From positions 14,936,001-15,000,000 of the forward strand of contig WPIO01000001.1 of the NCBI GenBank assembly GCA_009760855.2: DNA of 64,000 nt, given 5' to 3'. Made by a program: the position numbers and the translations under genes. The stretch comes from Cristatella mucedo. Its lineage: Eukaryota; Bryozoa; Phylactolaemata; Cristatellidae. Shown here one piece after another: positions 45,441-57,513 of the stretch; within the stretch, counting starts at the first letter, position 1, and every line of letters starts with the position of its first letter. Under the pieces are notes generated by a model. It searched no databases and was not told where the DNA came from. It worked only from the letters and a program-made list of their open reading frames with translations.

Positions 45441-45644
45441 CAATTTGTAGCCCAAAGCTTGCATACAGATTCCTGTACCATGAAGGTAAATGCTGACCGA
45501 AATGGTATTTTTAAGATTGCTTCTTTGAGAACAGACTGCCTGCTGCTATGTCAGAATTACAACTCGATGAAGAGTTATATTATCAGTCTATGCAGAAGTA
45601 AGGACGATAGTCATAAGCATTACCGAGCTGCTCAAAAGGGTAGC

Positions 45645-45676
45645 ACGTGCCCACGTGCCCACGTGCCCACGTGCCC
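45645..45676. repeat. (ACGTGCCC)x4 tandem repeat
   Basis: Four 8-base units, each junction creating CACGTG, the palindromic E-box core. About 1 kb upstream of the semaphorin start. Confidence 0.9.
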
Positions 45677-46701
45677 ACGAGAAGCCACAGCCTCTAGCAA
45701 TGGCTTTCACTTACTTACTGCCTCATTGCTTTGGTCTTGAGCTTTGATCACCAGAAATTGTGATCACGAATGATGAGCTCTTCATCAGGTTTTTACGAGC
45801 ATGCCGGTGTAAACCTAACACTACTTTACCTACCTTGGGCAGCTAGGGTGAGTACAAAGCATGCATTCTGTTGGAAACTGTGCAGAGTACCATGGTAGCT
45901 AGCATTTCCAAATCGATCGAATTGCCAATCATGATCATAATGATAACCTTGAAGATATCATTTGCAAGTCACAATCAATGAATTATGCAATAGAGATCCC
46001 AATGAAAAAATAACAGGGAGAGGTACACCTGACATCACAATACAAGGTTGATCACTTGATATCCACCAGCAAAAAGTAATTACATGCTTGCACTGTCTTC
46101 AGTGAGTCATTCAGTGCTGGCTTCAAGAGTGGGATTTCTATATATAAAATCTGTTTATCGGCTAACTGAGACGTTTTGGCTAGGTGCAATAATGCTAGAG
46201 AAAATGTATCGGCAAGCACAGTCAAGCTTGCTGTCATGTTATGTAGCTTTGAATTGGCCGGCATCTGCTCGTGGCAGATTCATTGCAGATGTTACTAACA
46301 CAAGATTTGTGCTATTTGCTATAGGTTCCTGACAGGGCCATTCTTAGTCATTGAGTAATGCATGCAGTATGAGTGTGATGAGTCGTAGGTAAAGTATGTC
46401 TCTTAACCTTTGTGATGTGTCTTTTTGCTATGGGGGTGTAATGCTGGTAAGCATCAGGAGTAAAATATCTGCTTATCAACGTTATAATGAGTCCACCCAT
46501 CACCAGTAGCTATTATTAGTAACATGTGAGCTAGAACTATTCGCTGAGTGAGAAAAGCAGTACCTAGATGATGTCAATGTATTTCTTTGCAGAATATTAC
46601 CCAGTGTTGCATTATCGCTGAGATGCCTGCGCAGATCAAGGGTGGGCTATAGGGTCCAGCATAAACCAAGCTCACAGTGCTTGCTGGTGGCAGCAAGATC
46701 A

Positions 46702-46813
46702 ATGACAATGACAACAGAAATGCTTTCACTGCTGCTGCTGTTGGTGGCGATACTCGATGTCCAGTTGTCTTCTGGTGACAACTCTCGACTGTATCCTGTC
46801 ATTATTCCAAATG
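46702..46813 (+). CDS. Semaphorin-like protein, exon 1 (signal peptide)
   Basis: Semaphorins are secreted or membrane ligands of plexin receptors. The frame starts ATGACAATG..., giving a leader MTMTTEMLSLLLLLVAILDV with a classic hydrophobic core, then a short mature start (NSRLYPVIIPN). It ends at aatg|gtaagc in phase 1. An in-frame ATG exists further upstream (46642) without signal-peptide character, so I prefer 46702. Exon 2 follows after a 117-base intron. Confidence 0.7.
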
Positions 46814-46930
46814 GTAAGCAGCTAACTGTGCCACAGCCTTGCGATCGTGGCATCGTCCGTGGTAGTAGTATTAGTTGTCTGCTGTGCTCGAAACTCGCAC
46901 GTATGCTTTTGCTTTCCTCTTCCTTTCCAG

Positions 46931-47039
46931 TGACTCGGCTGCTCGGTGCCACAGAAGCTGCCACCAGAGGGCATGATGATGGCTACTACAGGGAGCTGCT
47001 CGTAGATGAGGCTTCCAGCAGTTTTTACGTCGGTGGAAG
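46931..47039 (+). CDS. Semaphorin-like protein, exon 2 (start of sema domain)
   Basis: After ctcttcctttccag, phase 1. The peptide contains YYRELLVDEASSSFYVGGR, which matches the first blade of sema domains (a '..LLLDE..G.LYVGA.N.V..L' pattern). It ends in phase 2 at gaag|gtgatc. Confidence 0.85.
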
Positions 47040-47321
47040 GTGATCTGCCTCCAATTCTACCCCTGTCGTCTGTAGATCGCTGTGCTATGAGGTACACTAA
47101 GCTCCATACTAAGCATTTTATTTGATGCTGGTTCTCACTGGCACCAAAAACACACGGAAATTGCCCGGTTGACTGGCTGCTGACATCTGGGGCCTTCACT
47201 ATTCTAGGAAAATATTCTGTGACTGAAGGTATTTTTAGTGACTTGAAGGTGTAACTGTGATTGAGTCGGACCATCAAATTTTGTTTACCTTAAGCAACTC
47301 ACGTTATTCCTTATAAATCAA

Positions 47322-47462
47322 TAAATAAATACAATTCATTTGTATAGTGCACTAAGAGAACTTCATCTTTTTATCTTTATCCGGTGCTTCACATTTGCCG
47401 AAGGGCTCGAATCCACGATCTCGGTCGTCAAAGCCTTAGAGATCTTACCCCTGGCCAAAATC
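47322..47462 (-). mobile_element. SINE family 2 in semaphorin intron 2
   Basis: L2-type tail on the minus strand (tttgtatagtgcactaagag on plus, then gtgcttcacatttgccgaag), then a tRNA-like head with gggctcgaatccacgatctc. Same structure as the copy at 24155. Confidence 0.7.
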
Positions 47463-47945
47463 CGGATGGCAGTTTTGTTTCAGAACTCATCTCGGTAGTG
47501 ATGCAGTTTGTGCTGAATCTTTGAAAAAGATGATTATTGCAAAGAAAAAAATACCAGCTACTTATAATCTTTGATGAGCCAGTATTCTTTAGTAGATAAT
47601 GATGTGAAACCTCTGGCTTTCCTAAGGAACCCTAACCACATAGAAGTCGCATGTAGCTAATTCTAAATTTTTGAAAACTGACCCTAATTTTTTTGGGTGT
47701 GTGTACTAGGCAATTCGAGGGGGGCTGGGTTTAAAGGATTTGTCTTCCGATTCTTTTGGCATACTCCACGTCCCATCGTTAGCAAATACCAAATTCCAAC
47801 AATTGACTCGGCATTAGTGGAGTAGCAGTGTTGGACTCTTGTGCCATTATTGACTGCTGTGGGACTGAAGGCAGTAGTTAGGCCAACTCTTGTTGGTTGG
47901 GACATGAGTGAACAGTCGATACGATGCAGCTCTGAAAAAAGCACT

Positions 47946-48134
47946 AGCTAATTTAACAGCCTCTTTTTTATAGCAACAGAAATACCTTTACGGCTATTAC
48001 CACCGCTTGCAGCTGCAATAAAGGATTGCCCACCGCAGGATTCGAACCCACGACCTCGGGACCGAGGTTTTCACGACCTCGGGACCGAGGTCGTGAAAAG
48101 CAACAGCCTTACTTAGTGTGACTGTGCCACCACC
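47946..48134 (-). mobile_element. tRNA-derived SINE (family 1) with duplicated head palindrome
   Basis: Complete reverse copy: agctaatttaacagcctctt, ctattaccaccgcttgcagc, aaaggattgcccaccgcagg, attcgaacccacgacctcgg. The palindromic block cacgacctcgggaccgaggt occurs twice in a row, a local duplication. Semaphorin intron 2. Confidence 0.85.
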
Positions 48135-49560
48135 TCTTTGCTGAAACAATGCCGAAGCTCATCGATGCCGGCGCATACACAACATAGGCTCGCACAAGGC
48201 TGATGGCTGAAGGGCACCTGGTTCCTCCTCTATGACCCGTCATGGTTGGTCTCCTAAGACCCACTCCTGCTTCTTATCTTTGCTGCTGCGGTAAGGAAAG
48301 GGGAACACTGATCTCCCCACCCCTCAGATAAAAAGCTATTGCCGTCACCAGGATGACCGGAGCTCTAAGACAAGTAGCTCTATGAAATTTTCAATTGACA
48401 ATGTAAATATAGCTAGTTTGACGGCTTCTTGAAAACGAGGTGAGTCGGATAAGCTGGCACCTCAAAAGGTCTAAGAAGCACTTAAAGCTTGACTGCTTTA
48501 CTCAGAGCAGATTACTACCTTTAACTACTTGCTTGCACACTTGTAGGTGCAGAGCACTCCAAGCTTAGTGATGTCGGCTGACTCATTGACAAAAGAAAAA
48601 ACAGCAGCCAGCTTTGAATTTACCCCATACATGGCTCTGGTCTACTCACACGCCTTCATAGAGTTTGGTGATGTGCATCTTATTAATATTTGAGTAGAAC
48701 GGCCACGCCATTGTACTTTTACATATACAATTGGCATGTGTCACTTAAAGGGGGGCATGCCTGTGGGTCTGTTTGCAAATGGTTGTTCTTTGCCCGCCAG
48801 CTTGCAGCAGTTAATGTTTCAGTAGGAGGCTCGGAACTTCGTTCTCAGCATATCTGCAAACTACCGTGTTGGAGTTAAGCTGGTTCTCGTGAACTAAGCT
48901 GAACATCTGAAAATAATTCGGAGCAGAACTCTGCTTGGCTTGCCTCATGCATGTCGGTCACCTTAATGACACTTTAGCTGTCGGCTTTGCTCTATTGGCC
49001 ATTGTGTTGGCATTCTAATTCTGGCATTGATTTGCCAGCTCCTATAGCATGGCACCATGCCCACCGGCTCTGGAGGTAGCTCCCTAAAGGTGCAGCCTCT
49101 GTGTGCAGTCGTGCTGTCTTGTCGTTCATTAACAGCTTAGGTAAACTGAAAACACCCTTCCAGAACTGCACAATGGTTGTCGAGGCATCCGTAGGATTAC
49201 TGCCAGCGGCTAGATCAAAAGGTTTGCTGCAGCAAATGTGCAACTATGCAACATGAGAGATTTCGATAAAGGGGGAATTGGTCTTTAGGTTTCTTAATCG
49301 ACAGAAGAACTTTATAAAATTATTGCACGACAAGGGTTTTAGCATTTTCTACTGTGCTATGCCTAGGACATCCATGCATGCAGATCAGCTGCAATGTTTG
49401 AGTTTGCTTGACGATGCAGTGCTTGCTGCACTAAAGCTAATAGCATCGTTTAGCATGTTTTTTCACAAGATTATTTTATCTTCATAGTGAATAGCATTGT
49501 GCACCTAGTTAAATAAAAATATGCTCACCTAACGTGGCACGAGCTCGTGTGCTCGTCCAC

Positions 49561-49563
49561 ACA

Positions 49564-49602
<39 letters not shown>

Positions 49603-49623
49603 ACGCTCACACACACGCACGCT

Positions 49624-49657
<34 letters not shown>

Positions 49658-49675
49658 CATGTATGTGCACATGCA

Positions 49676-49712
<37 letters not shown>

Positions 49713-49758
49713 GCACGAACACATGCACACACATACATGCATGTATGTGCACATGCAT

Positions 49759-49795
<37 letters not shown>
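49561..49795. repeat. Long interrupted CA microsatellite
   Basis: Three (CA)n blocks separated by acatgcatgtatgtgcacat-type palindromic spacers. Semaphorin intron 2, about 160 bases before exon 3. Open frames in it (poly-His/Thr on plus, poly-Cys/Val on minus) are artefacts. Confidence 0.95.
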
Positions 49796-49797
<2 letters not shown>

Positions 49798-49953
49798 TAT
49801 GACTACATGCACAAAACCACCCACATAATTGCCTAGATACATATGCATATCACATTGTATATCATGCTCATGTTTTTACTATAGTGTCTAGCCTTTCTAA
49901 CGCACAAAAGTTCCTTTATTATTTTTCTCATGGATGTATATTTTTTCTTATAG

Positions 49954-49990
49954 GAACAACGTGTACAGGATCAGCCTGGTGTCTCAGAGC
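49954..49990 (+). CDS. Semaphorin-like protein, exon 3
   Basis: A 37-base microexon after tattttttcttatag. It completes the split arginine codon and reads NNVYRISLVSQS, the end of the first sema blade strand, then agc|gtgagt in phase 0. The join with exon 2 restores the expected VGGRNNVYR motif. Confidence 0.85.
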
Positions 49991-50989
49991 GTGAGTAGAG
50001 GAGTAGCAGCTGTTTATCCTTCCTTCTTTAAATTCTTCCCCCTCCATCGTGGACACGGCATAGCAGTGCCAGAGCATACGACAATGGTGTCAGGGTGAGC
50101 TTGTGTTCAGCTCTGTACTCGGGGTACATTCAGTATGCACGTAATTCTTAAATCAGACTCAATCTTTTAGTGGATCTGACCTTCCGACCGGTGGGAGTGT
50201 TAAGCACTCAAGCAACTTACTGAATCAATAACCTACTTTTCTAGTTCCGGGTGCTGTGACTACATGCATTTAACCGTAGGAGAGAGGCAGATGTTGTGAA
50301 ACTGCTCTCTCGGTAGCTTATCGTCGTCTGCTAAGTAGTAGTACTTAAGCCAGCCAATCAGCTTGCAGATCTCCAATGTGGCAAATGGGATTGTTTCAGA
50401 GAGCTACTCGCAAGTATGGATGTGCTTCAATAGCTTTGAAAACGTTTTAAATCATGCTCTACTCAGTGCACGCTGGTGATGTCAGCTCTAGCAAGTCGGT
50501 CGATAGCCAATGCTGGTACCCGATTTTAGTGACAGAGCAACTCAAAGCCGCACTTCATATTCCAAAGGTCGTGGCAAAAAACATAAGTGGCGCCAACTTA
50601 AATGCTAGTACAAAATAAATACAATCTCTATCCACCGGTGTCACCTGGACATATGTTTGGACGTATGAACAATGAAAATCTGGTGCAGCTGCCAGCAAGG
50701 CTAGGGTTCACCATGGTCATTTAGCAGCAGCGGCAGAGGCCTGCGTATTCGAGCATAGATACCAAGCACAGTCAAGGACGGTGGATATGTTTCTGTATGG
50801 TGGCAGCAGTGTGTTTCACTGTTGTATGGAAAAGGGTCTCGCTCGAAATGAGCTTGCTATCAGCCAGCTTCAACTTACTGCTACATATATTTTATAGTCT
50901 GTTACTTACTGCTGCTTTGAGCTCGTGCCTGTTTGCAAAACAGTTGTACTCGCTCAGTTGAATTACCAGACTTGAATGCGATGTAAAGG

Positions 50990-51125
50990 GAGGGTTATTA
51001 AATCAACTCTATTTGACATGAAAGGGAATTCAAGCAATCACCACTGCTTCCGATTCACATGGCTAAGATAGAGGCATGTAAGAACCCTGATTACGATCTT
51101 TAAGCACACTAACTACTGACTAAGT
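50990..51125 (-). mobile_element. Degraded SINE family 1 copy
   Basis: ggttattaaatcaactctat, caatcaccactgcttccgat, and worn remains of the head. Semaphorin intron 3. The rest of 49991-51338 is intron without other recognised features. Confidence 0.45.
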
Positions 51126-51338
51126 TGAATACTATGTAAGATCATGGTGCAGCCACCTGACCCTAGTACCTGATGTTGGCCGGTGGGCGAGTGTTTATGA
51201 ACCAATTGCCTGGCCTCATGGCTTCTATGACTATGATCTACGTATAAAATAAAAAGCATGCATGGACATTTAATGTCCATTAGCTCCGTGCTAGTTCGAA
51301 GATTTTGCTGGTGGTCTTTATGCTTTTTTGCTTTTCAG

Positions 51339-51608
51339 ACCATGAATGCCACCATCCCAAATGCTGCCGCTAGTCTGCCTAACTTTGGAAATACGAATTC
51401 TATATCTGGGACAGAGGATAACTCCACATCAGAAATTTTTCTTGACATCAACTCAGTGAACAATGGGATACCGATCGTACAACTGTTGGCCACTGAAAAA
51501 CTGGCTGCAACTTATAAATTAAAGAACATCACGTTGGGGGAGCAGTGCAGGCGCCAGGTTCGCATGTTGACTTTCTACTATGGAAGCAACCTTCAACTTC
51601 CACTGGAC
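51339..51608 (+). CDS. Probable exon 4 of the semaphorin-like gene
   Basis: An excellent acceptor (tgcttttttgcttttcag) in phase 0 fits exon 3. 90 codons run to ggac|gtaagc, also phase 0. The peptide is asparagine/threonine-rich with several N-glycosylation sequons (NAT, NST, NIT) and contains YKLKNITLGEQCRR, consistent with an extracellular segment. It does not resemble the normal second sema blade. It is assigned by strand, phase and splice sites, not by homology. Confidence 0.55.
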
Positions 51609-51940
51609 GTAAGCTATGCTCCGCGTCTTGTCGTGCCATCTGTTTGGGTAGGCCGGGCTGCAACCCGTCTAGATTATGTTTTTATTATTGTTTGCTGTCT
51701 ACTCTCTGCAGTGCCAGCGTTGATGCACCGGTGCAAGGAAGAAATTTCATTGGCTTCGGCAGCTGCTTATGTTTTAGCATGCTTTTCTGGTGCTCCCCAG
51801 AGCCCATGGAGCCAGGCCCTTTGGCCAAAAGCCTTAATTTTGATGATAATAATGCTGTCAATAGTTATACACCACTTTTCTAGCACAGTCCCTAGGAAAA
51901 ACAATTCCCTATCCAGGGGCTTAACAACTCAGTACACTAA

Positions 51941-52120
51941 ATATTTGCTGATTCAACAGCCTCTTTTTGTATAGCGACAGAAGAGCCTTTACTGCTATCA
52001 CTACCGTCTGCAGCTGCAATAAAGGATCGCCCACCGCAAGATACAAACCCACGACCGGACTGAGCCAGGACTGAGGTTGAGAAAAGTAACCGCCTTACCT
52101 AGTGTGCCATCACGGCTCAC
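51941..52120 (-). mobile_element. tRNA-derived SINE (family 1)
   Basis: tgctgattcaacagcctctt, gtatagcgacagaagagcct, tgcaataaaggatcgcccac, a mutated box B and accgccttacctagtgtgcc, in semaphorin intron 4. Confidence 0.85.
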
Positions 52121-52877
52121 CAACTGTGAGAGAAGCAATAATTAAGGTTTTCACTAAGCCTGAAGTAGTAGGTGTGAGATCCCTCCGTTTATAGCTTGCC
52201 CTAATTCACACACTATTACAAATGATAAGCAGTTTCGATGGTATGCCACATCAGTTTTGCGATTCTGCACTAGCTAGCTCTCTCCTCACTATTAGCTAGA
52301 ATGTTGTAGACATTTTAAGCTGCATTTTCGTCTGCAGGTGCACTTATCTTTGACAAGCATAAAAAATGCAATAAATCATACACAGTTCTAACTGGGAAAT
52401 CCAACGCTGGACAAAGTTACCTATAAGTGCTGCAGAACAGCCTATGCATTTAATGAGAAACTTGTTCTTGCATGTGCTTGCAGCATAAGCCTTCATTATG
52501 CTAACAGAATCTATTCTCCAGTGTTGATTGAGGATTGGCTTCAGTGCTTTCGGCCTGGCCGGCTCAGGCTAGCCGGATGGAATATGGGTAAAATCAAGAC
52601 ATCTCGGTACAGGGCCCGAAGACCCGTGGTTGCTTAAGACGTCAGCACCCAGATTGACTAGTGTACACAGATGTTATTCCTGATGTTTTTTGCACTTTGC
52701 CTCTAGGTTTCGGTGACAACTATCAGGAAGCAATCGAATGCTGCCACGCTCTCACTTGTTGGCTCACTTGCCCAGATTCTCGCTTTCATCCATAGCCATG
52801 GGGGGGGGGGGAGTTCACGTGCCCGAGTGCGAGCCTGCGAGTGTGCAGGCGCATGCACGTGCATGCGATTTTTTCAG

Positions 52878-53333
52878 CCTGACGTGGTATGCACAGCACA
52901 CGCCCGTGGCCTGGCGAAGGTCTCGTTCGGTCCGAACGAGGGCTGGCTGTTCTCGCTCAGGACCGGCCTTTTCGGCACGCTGCCTTTAGCTCCGACAGGC
53001 GTCAACAACTTCCCACGCGGCTGGCCCAAGTGGAGACAGGCCGTCGAGCCGCTAGCAGCATCTCAGGGCGAGGCGCAGGCCTACACACAGTACCAGCCGC
53101 CTCGAAACCTGTACGAGCTGGTCTACTCGCGCATAGCCAACGTGTCGCGCACGTGCTTCTCGTGCAATGCTTCGCAGAGCTACCAGCCGGGGTCCAGCTA
53201 CTGCACAGATCCCAGCCAGCTATCCAGCAATTCGTACCCGCTGCTGTGCTACAATCCGCCGGCTGCTGAAAACTACATGGGCCTGCATGGCTGCTGCGAT
53301 TACCGAGGCGCACCTACCAGGACCATTTACAAT
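52878..53333 (+). CDS. Probable exon 5 of the semaphorin-like gene (cysteine-rich)
   Basis: Acceptor gcgattttttcag, phase 0. The 152-codon frame has a strong G/C third-position bias, a good sign of real coding. It contains SFGPNEGWLFSLRTGLFGTL and a cysteine-rich part (TCFSCNASQSY, YCTDPSQ, LLCYNPP, LHGCCDYRG). The likely donor is aat|gcaagt, a GC-type splice site; otherwise the frame stays open to 53492. I cannot match it to a sema blade or name another domain. An overlapping frame at 52889-53269 is its shadow. Confidence 0.6.
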
Positions 53334-53604
53334 GCAAGTACTGCTTGTCAACCAACGTTTGCCACTATGATGCTGGCACTGCTAGCTTGTCTAACGGATG
53401 CTGTCGATGCCCTTGTTTCTAGTTTTATAAGTCCTCAAGCAGGTCGTTTCTCCAGCACCCATATTTGGCTAGCTGTAACTAAATTTTTCTAAAAGAGCTT
53501 GCTAATTGCCTCTTAGTGTTACATGCCATTCACGAACGTTATCAAAACATTTTGAGAAAGCGTTGTTACAGTGCAGACTAGTAGGCCACTGAAAGAAAGA
53601 AATA

Positions 53605-53769
53605 TTTGCTGATTTAGCCTCTTTCGTATAGTGGCGGAAGAGCTTTTACAGCTATCACTACCGCTTGCAGTGGCGATAAAGAATCACCCACCGCAGGATT
53701 TTAACCCACAACCTCGGGACCGAGATCGTGAAAGGCATCCACCTTACGTACCATGCCATCACGGCTGAC
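53605..53769 (-). mobile_element. tRNA-derived SINE (family 1)
   Basis: tttgctgatttagcctcttt, ctatcactaccgcttgcagt, ccaccgcaggattttaaccc (mutated box B) and cttacgtaccatgccatcac, in semaphorin intron 5. Confidence 0.85.
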
Positions 53770-53944
53770 CAACTGGTGTTTGATTGTCCGATTGGCTAAA
53801 CCAAGCAATGCAGGGTGCATAGACTAAACATAGGTTTTTGTTTTTGATCGCTTTTGAGTGATTAGCAGGTAGCGATTGAAGGTGAATGGAAGCACTCTTC
53901 TCAGGTTCGGAAATATGCAAATTAGGCATTATTCATGGTCGGTA

Positions 53945-54015
53945 ATGATAAAGTGCCTAGTAAGAAATTAAGCTCTCTGAGGTGCTATACAAATGTATTA
54001 CTATAATTATTATTC
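53945..54015 (+). mobile_element. L2-type tail fragment
   Basis: aaagtgcctagtaagaaatt, aagctctctgaggtgctata, caaatgtatta and an ATT repeat. No coding part; it may be the tail of a decayed SINE. Confidence 0.65.
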
Positions 54016-54901
54016 TTAGTAAGTCTGGATGCTCTGTCGAGTTCGAATTTAGCTAAGGGCCCAGTCAAAAGTGGCTTTTAGGTAGAGAAGCTCTAATGGA
54101 ATGGACGAATTCGGTAAAGGTCACCAGTGCGCTAATGCTCTGCTTAGTGTGGATTTGGCTTTACTTGCTACAAACACCAGGGTTGATTGCAACATATTAA
54201 GGCGCACTCGATGGACGTTGCCTTGTGGCCAGTGAGAAAAACATGCTGGGAGGGCATGCCGATGGAAAAGAGAGAGGTTTATGCTACGATCTCATGGCTC
54301 GAGCAGCCTAGCGGGACTGCCTTCCCTTCCTCCATCGCTGGCGGCATAGCATAGAGGTCGGCTCTCTTTCCTGTTGGACCTGCTGCCGTACCGGTGACCG
54401 GTTTCCATTTTTTGATTTGCAGTCTAGCCCCTGTGGCTTAGTCTGGCTAATGTCGATTGCCGCAGCCGTCGTGCATCGACCCTGCTCTGTTGCTTGGAGC
54501 TCGGAGGTAGCCGAATAATTTATGTCGTGCCACCCCGCCCAAGGCAAAGCCAAAGCTTGGCCTGCTTCACCATTCTGGCCCTTGGCTCTCTAGCTCTTCT
54601 GGCTGCAGCTTTCGACCTTCCCCTGCGGCTGGGCCGTTGCACTCGAGCATCTTACCCTGGTGCCAGTCGATGCTTGCCAGGGGGCGCTCGCAGTAGGAGC
54701 CTGCGGCTCGAGGCAGCGCTCGATCTTGCCCCGACCCCTCTTCGAGTCGCGATCGACCCCGGTGGCATGCCGAGATCAATCGCAGGCATCGCTTTAGCCA
54801 GGCGTTCTGCTCGGAATTGGCTGCCTCCCCCCCCCGAAGGCCACCGTAGCCAAGTAGAAACCTCCGGAAAACGGGCGCCTGGTCTGCTCGGTGTATTGCA
54901 G

Positions 54902-55034
54902 GCAAGCAGCCTGACTCTGATCAAAAGTGACATCTTGGTGGGCGGCGACCGAGAGCCATGCACGGGAGGCCTGCTGGCAAGCCTGCTGCTAGCTGGCTAC
55001 CATCCTGACCAGAGAACGGTCACGTTTACATCAC
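54902..55034 (+). CDS. Possible exon 6 of the semaphorin-like gene
   Basis: Acceptor ctcggtgtattgcag, phase 0. 44 codons and one base run to a strong donor (tcac|gtaagt). The peptide contains LIKSDILVGGDREPCTGG and LLASLLLAGYHPDQRTV. The phase fits exon 5 (phase 0) before and exon 7 (phase 1) after. The frame is open further upstream to 54494, so the exon may start earlier. Homology to sema blades is not evident. Confidence 0.45.
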
Positions 55035-56679
55035 GTAAGTAGCAGCAGCTGCGTGGCCGGCTGCATCGCCTCCAATGCTGGGCACTGGTCGCGTGGGTGC
55101 ACCCGTGCCGGCAAATGTGAGCTTTTGTCGAGCGAGGGGCTAATGAAAAGACTTGGGGATAGCCAGCCTCGATTCTCCTTTTCCCGACTATTTCAGAAGC
55201 AGGCAAGTAGGGTATCAAGCCGTCGACCAGGTCGCGAATATCGCATGAGGACCTCTTGCTCAAGGCCGGCTTTGTGCGAGGTGCTGTAGTTGGTTGACTA
55301 GCTATGTCTGCAGTTGATTTAGGAAATAATGATCACGAAGCAAATGTGGTAAGTGGTGTGCGACTGCATTGTCATAGTAGCCCCCTTACCGAGATTAGCC
55401 GGGATTAAGCCGAGAAGATGGCTGGACCTACACCTTGCCTGGGCAGCCTATCCTGGTTAGGCGGTAGGGTCACGTCGGACGGTCAAGCCACCTTACGTAA
55501 CGTTCGGGCAAGTCCAAGTGGGTCCAGGGGGCGTGGTAGCTCTTTACCTTAGCCATTTATTGCTGCTAGCCAGCTGTAGTGGTGCAATTCATGCCAGCAC
55601 ACGGTGCTGATTTAAATATCTGTTCAATCTTGTTTAAGTTATTAAAGGAGCAGGTATTGGGGTGGGTAGGAACAAGCAGTACATTTTAGGCGATGCACTC
55701 TATTGGAGTCCAAAGTCTTTTTCATTCATTGCCACCTCTCAAAAATGTTATCACTAGTCACTATTCTATAATGTCACCTCATCTACTGCGGTCGCGGTAT
55801 TATCAGACCGATGGGCACTACCTGGGTGTGTTCAAGAGTCTACTCACTGTTACCGAGTGCCTCTTAAATAAACCTAGAATTTTTGATCCCTTCGTAAGAG
55901 CCCTGCACTTTTAAATTCACACGAATGATTTCATTCCCGTCTGTCGGCACAAGGAGATGGCTAGAATTATAGCTTCAAACTACCAAAGATTTTTAGCTCA
56001 GTTCCATAAGCCGACAAAGTGCACTCTTTCTCTGCAGCACTGCAAAATCACTCAGGGGGGAGCTGTAGTGCTAGGTTTCAGCCGCCTATGAATTTATTCG
56101 GTAGCTTCGATCCCAGCTGCTGGCATTTTCGAGGTTCTGTGAGCAGTGATATTTGGTGCTGCTGAGGCGATGTTGCTGCACAGTGGTGGCCTTTTATCCA
56201 TTAGTACTCGGTATTGCCGCTTGGGAGGTTTGGAGCTAGAAGCCAGAAAGAGCTCAGGAATTAAAAAATTACGCTTCTGGGAATTGGCTGGCATATCATG
56301 CAGCCACGGAATGAATCGAGCAAACAGAAGGGTAAAACAGGGCCCATGCTACAATTGTGCATAGTTGTGCAGCTGCCGTAACGGTAGCTATGTGTCGTGT
56401 GTGCTATGTATCAGCTCGCCGGTCACCTGCAAGTGAACCTAAAGAGAGTTCTTATTAGACCTTGTGAATGCTCGTCGCGCACTGTTCTATTGCATCCAGC
56501 TAGCATGCCTTCAGTCCTCATCTTGTCGCAGCATGTACCTTGGTGCTAGAACAGCAGGCAAGTAGACGGACAGGCTGTTTCGACTGCATTCAGTTTGGAC
56601 TCTGTGCTGGTGTCCCCATTATGCTAATGCTTGCCCTCAGGTGTCTGCCCAGCCAGGCGTGTCTACTACTGATTTCTAG

Positions 56680-56958
56680 AGAGTGGAAATGGCCCGGGTG
56701 GCAACCAGACTGCCATATACGTGCTGACCGAGATCGGACAGGAGAAGCAGCTGGACATGAACCACGAAGCATTCATGGGCTACGAAGAGCCGGCGCCACT
56801 GACGAGCAGCGCATCGCTGGCCATCGTTCGGCTCCTGGTGAACGCTGACGATGTGGACTCAGGCAGCATACTGGTTAGCAATCCTTTCAAGCACACCTGG
56901 GTCACATCACCTGCAACAAAGTTTGGTAGAATGGTCAAGACAGGAAATATGGCCACAG
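56680..56958 (+). CDS. Probable exon 7 of the semaphorin-like gene
   Basis: After tactgatttctag, phase 1. The peptide contains GPGGNQTAIYVLTEIGQEKQ and LTSSASLAIVRLLVNADDVD with coding-like GC third positions. Two phase-1 donors are possible: cacag|gtgtgt at 56958 (preferred) and tttg|gtagaa at 56925. Either joins in frame to exon 8. 'TAIYVLTEIG' could be a beta-propeller strand, but that is inference. Confidence 0.55.
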
Positions 56959-57513
56959 GTGTGTGTTAGCCACTCTGGACTTCTTTCAACTAGGAGCACA
57001 TTGGCTGTGCGTTTTGATAGCAAAAAAATAACAATGCAGCACATCGGAAATAATGTTAGGAGCAGGCTGTAGCAGCCTCTGAACTGAAGTCTTTTTACTA
57101 CTGGTAAAGTTCCTGCTGTGGTGCTAGTCTTGAAGAAGCTCGAGATTTACTTGTTAGGCTGGCACCTCGAAGCACGGCTGGCGAGTCAAAGATGGTGCCT
57201 GGACACACGCGGCTACAGTGCCAGCAACAGCACAGAGTACCTGTACCTTAATGTAACAAGTCTCAAATAAGTTTGGGCTATTTGTAATGTCTAAATTAGA
57301 TTAGGACATTTTTTCGTAGAAGTTATAATTCAGAAGCAAGCCCCTTATAATATCTAGGGCTAGAATAATCCGGCTGACCTAGCACGTCAGCATTTCAATA
57401 GGGCTTTTTACAGATTTATTTCTGTGGTCTGCGGCCATATTGTCCACCCAAAAGTAAGGCAGGTCGATCAGTGATTGGCAGTCATCGAGATTTTTCTTTT
57501 ATCCTGCTTGATG

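Noticed and set aside
45645-45676. CRISPR-like short repeats
   Set aside because: The units are contiguous 8-mers without spacers, in an animal genome; this is a minisatellite.
49534-49848. Several overlapping open frames rich in His/Thr (+) or Cys/Val (-)
   Set aside because: They are translations of a (CA)n/(GT)n microsatellite and have no independent coding signal.
52889-53269. 126-codon frame overlapping the cysteine-rich exon
   Set aside because: It is the shifted shadow of 52878-53333, which has the stronger third-position bias and the correct phase for its neighbours.
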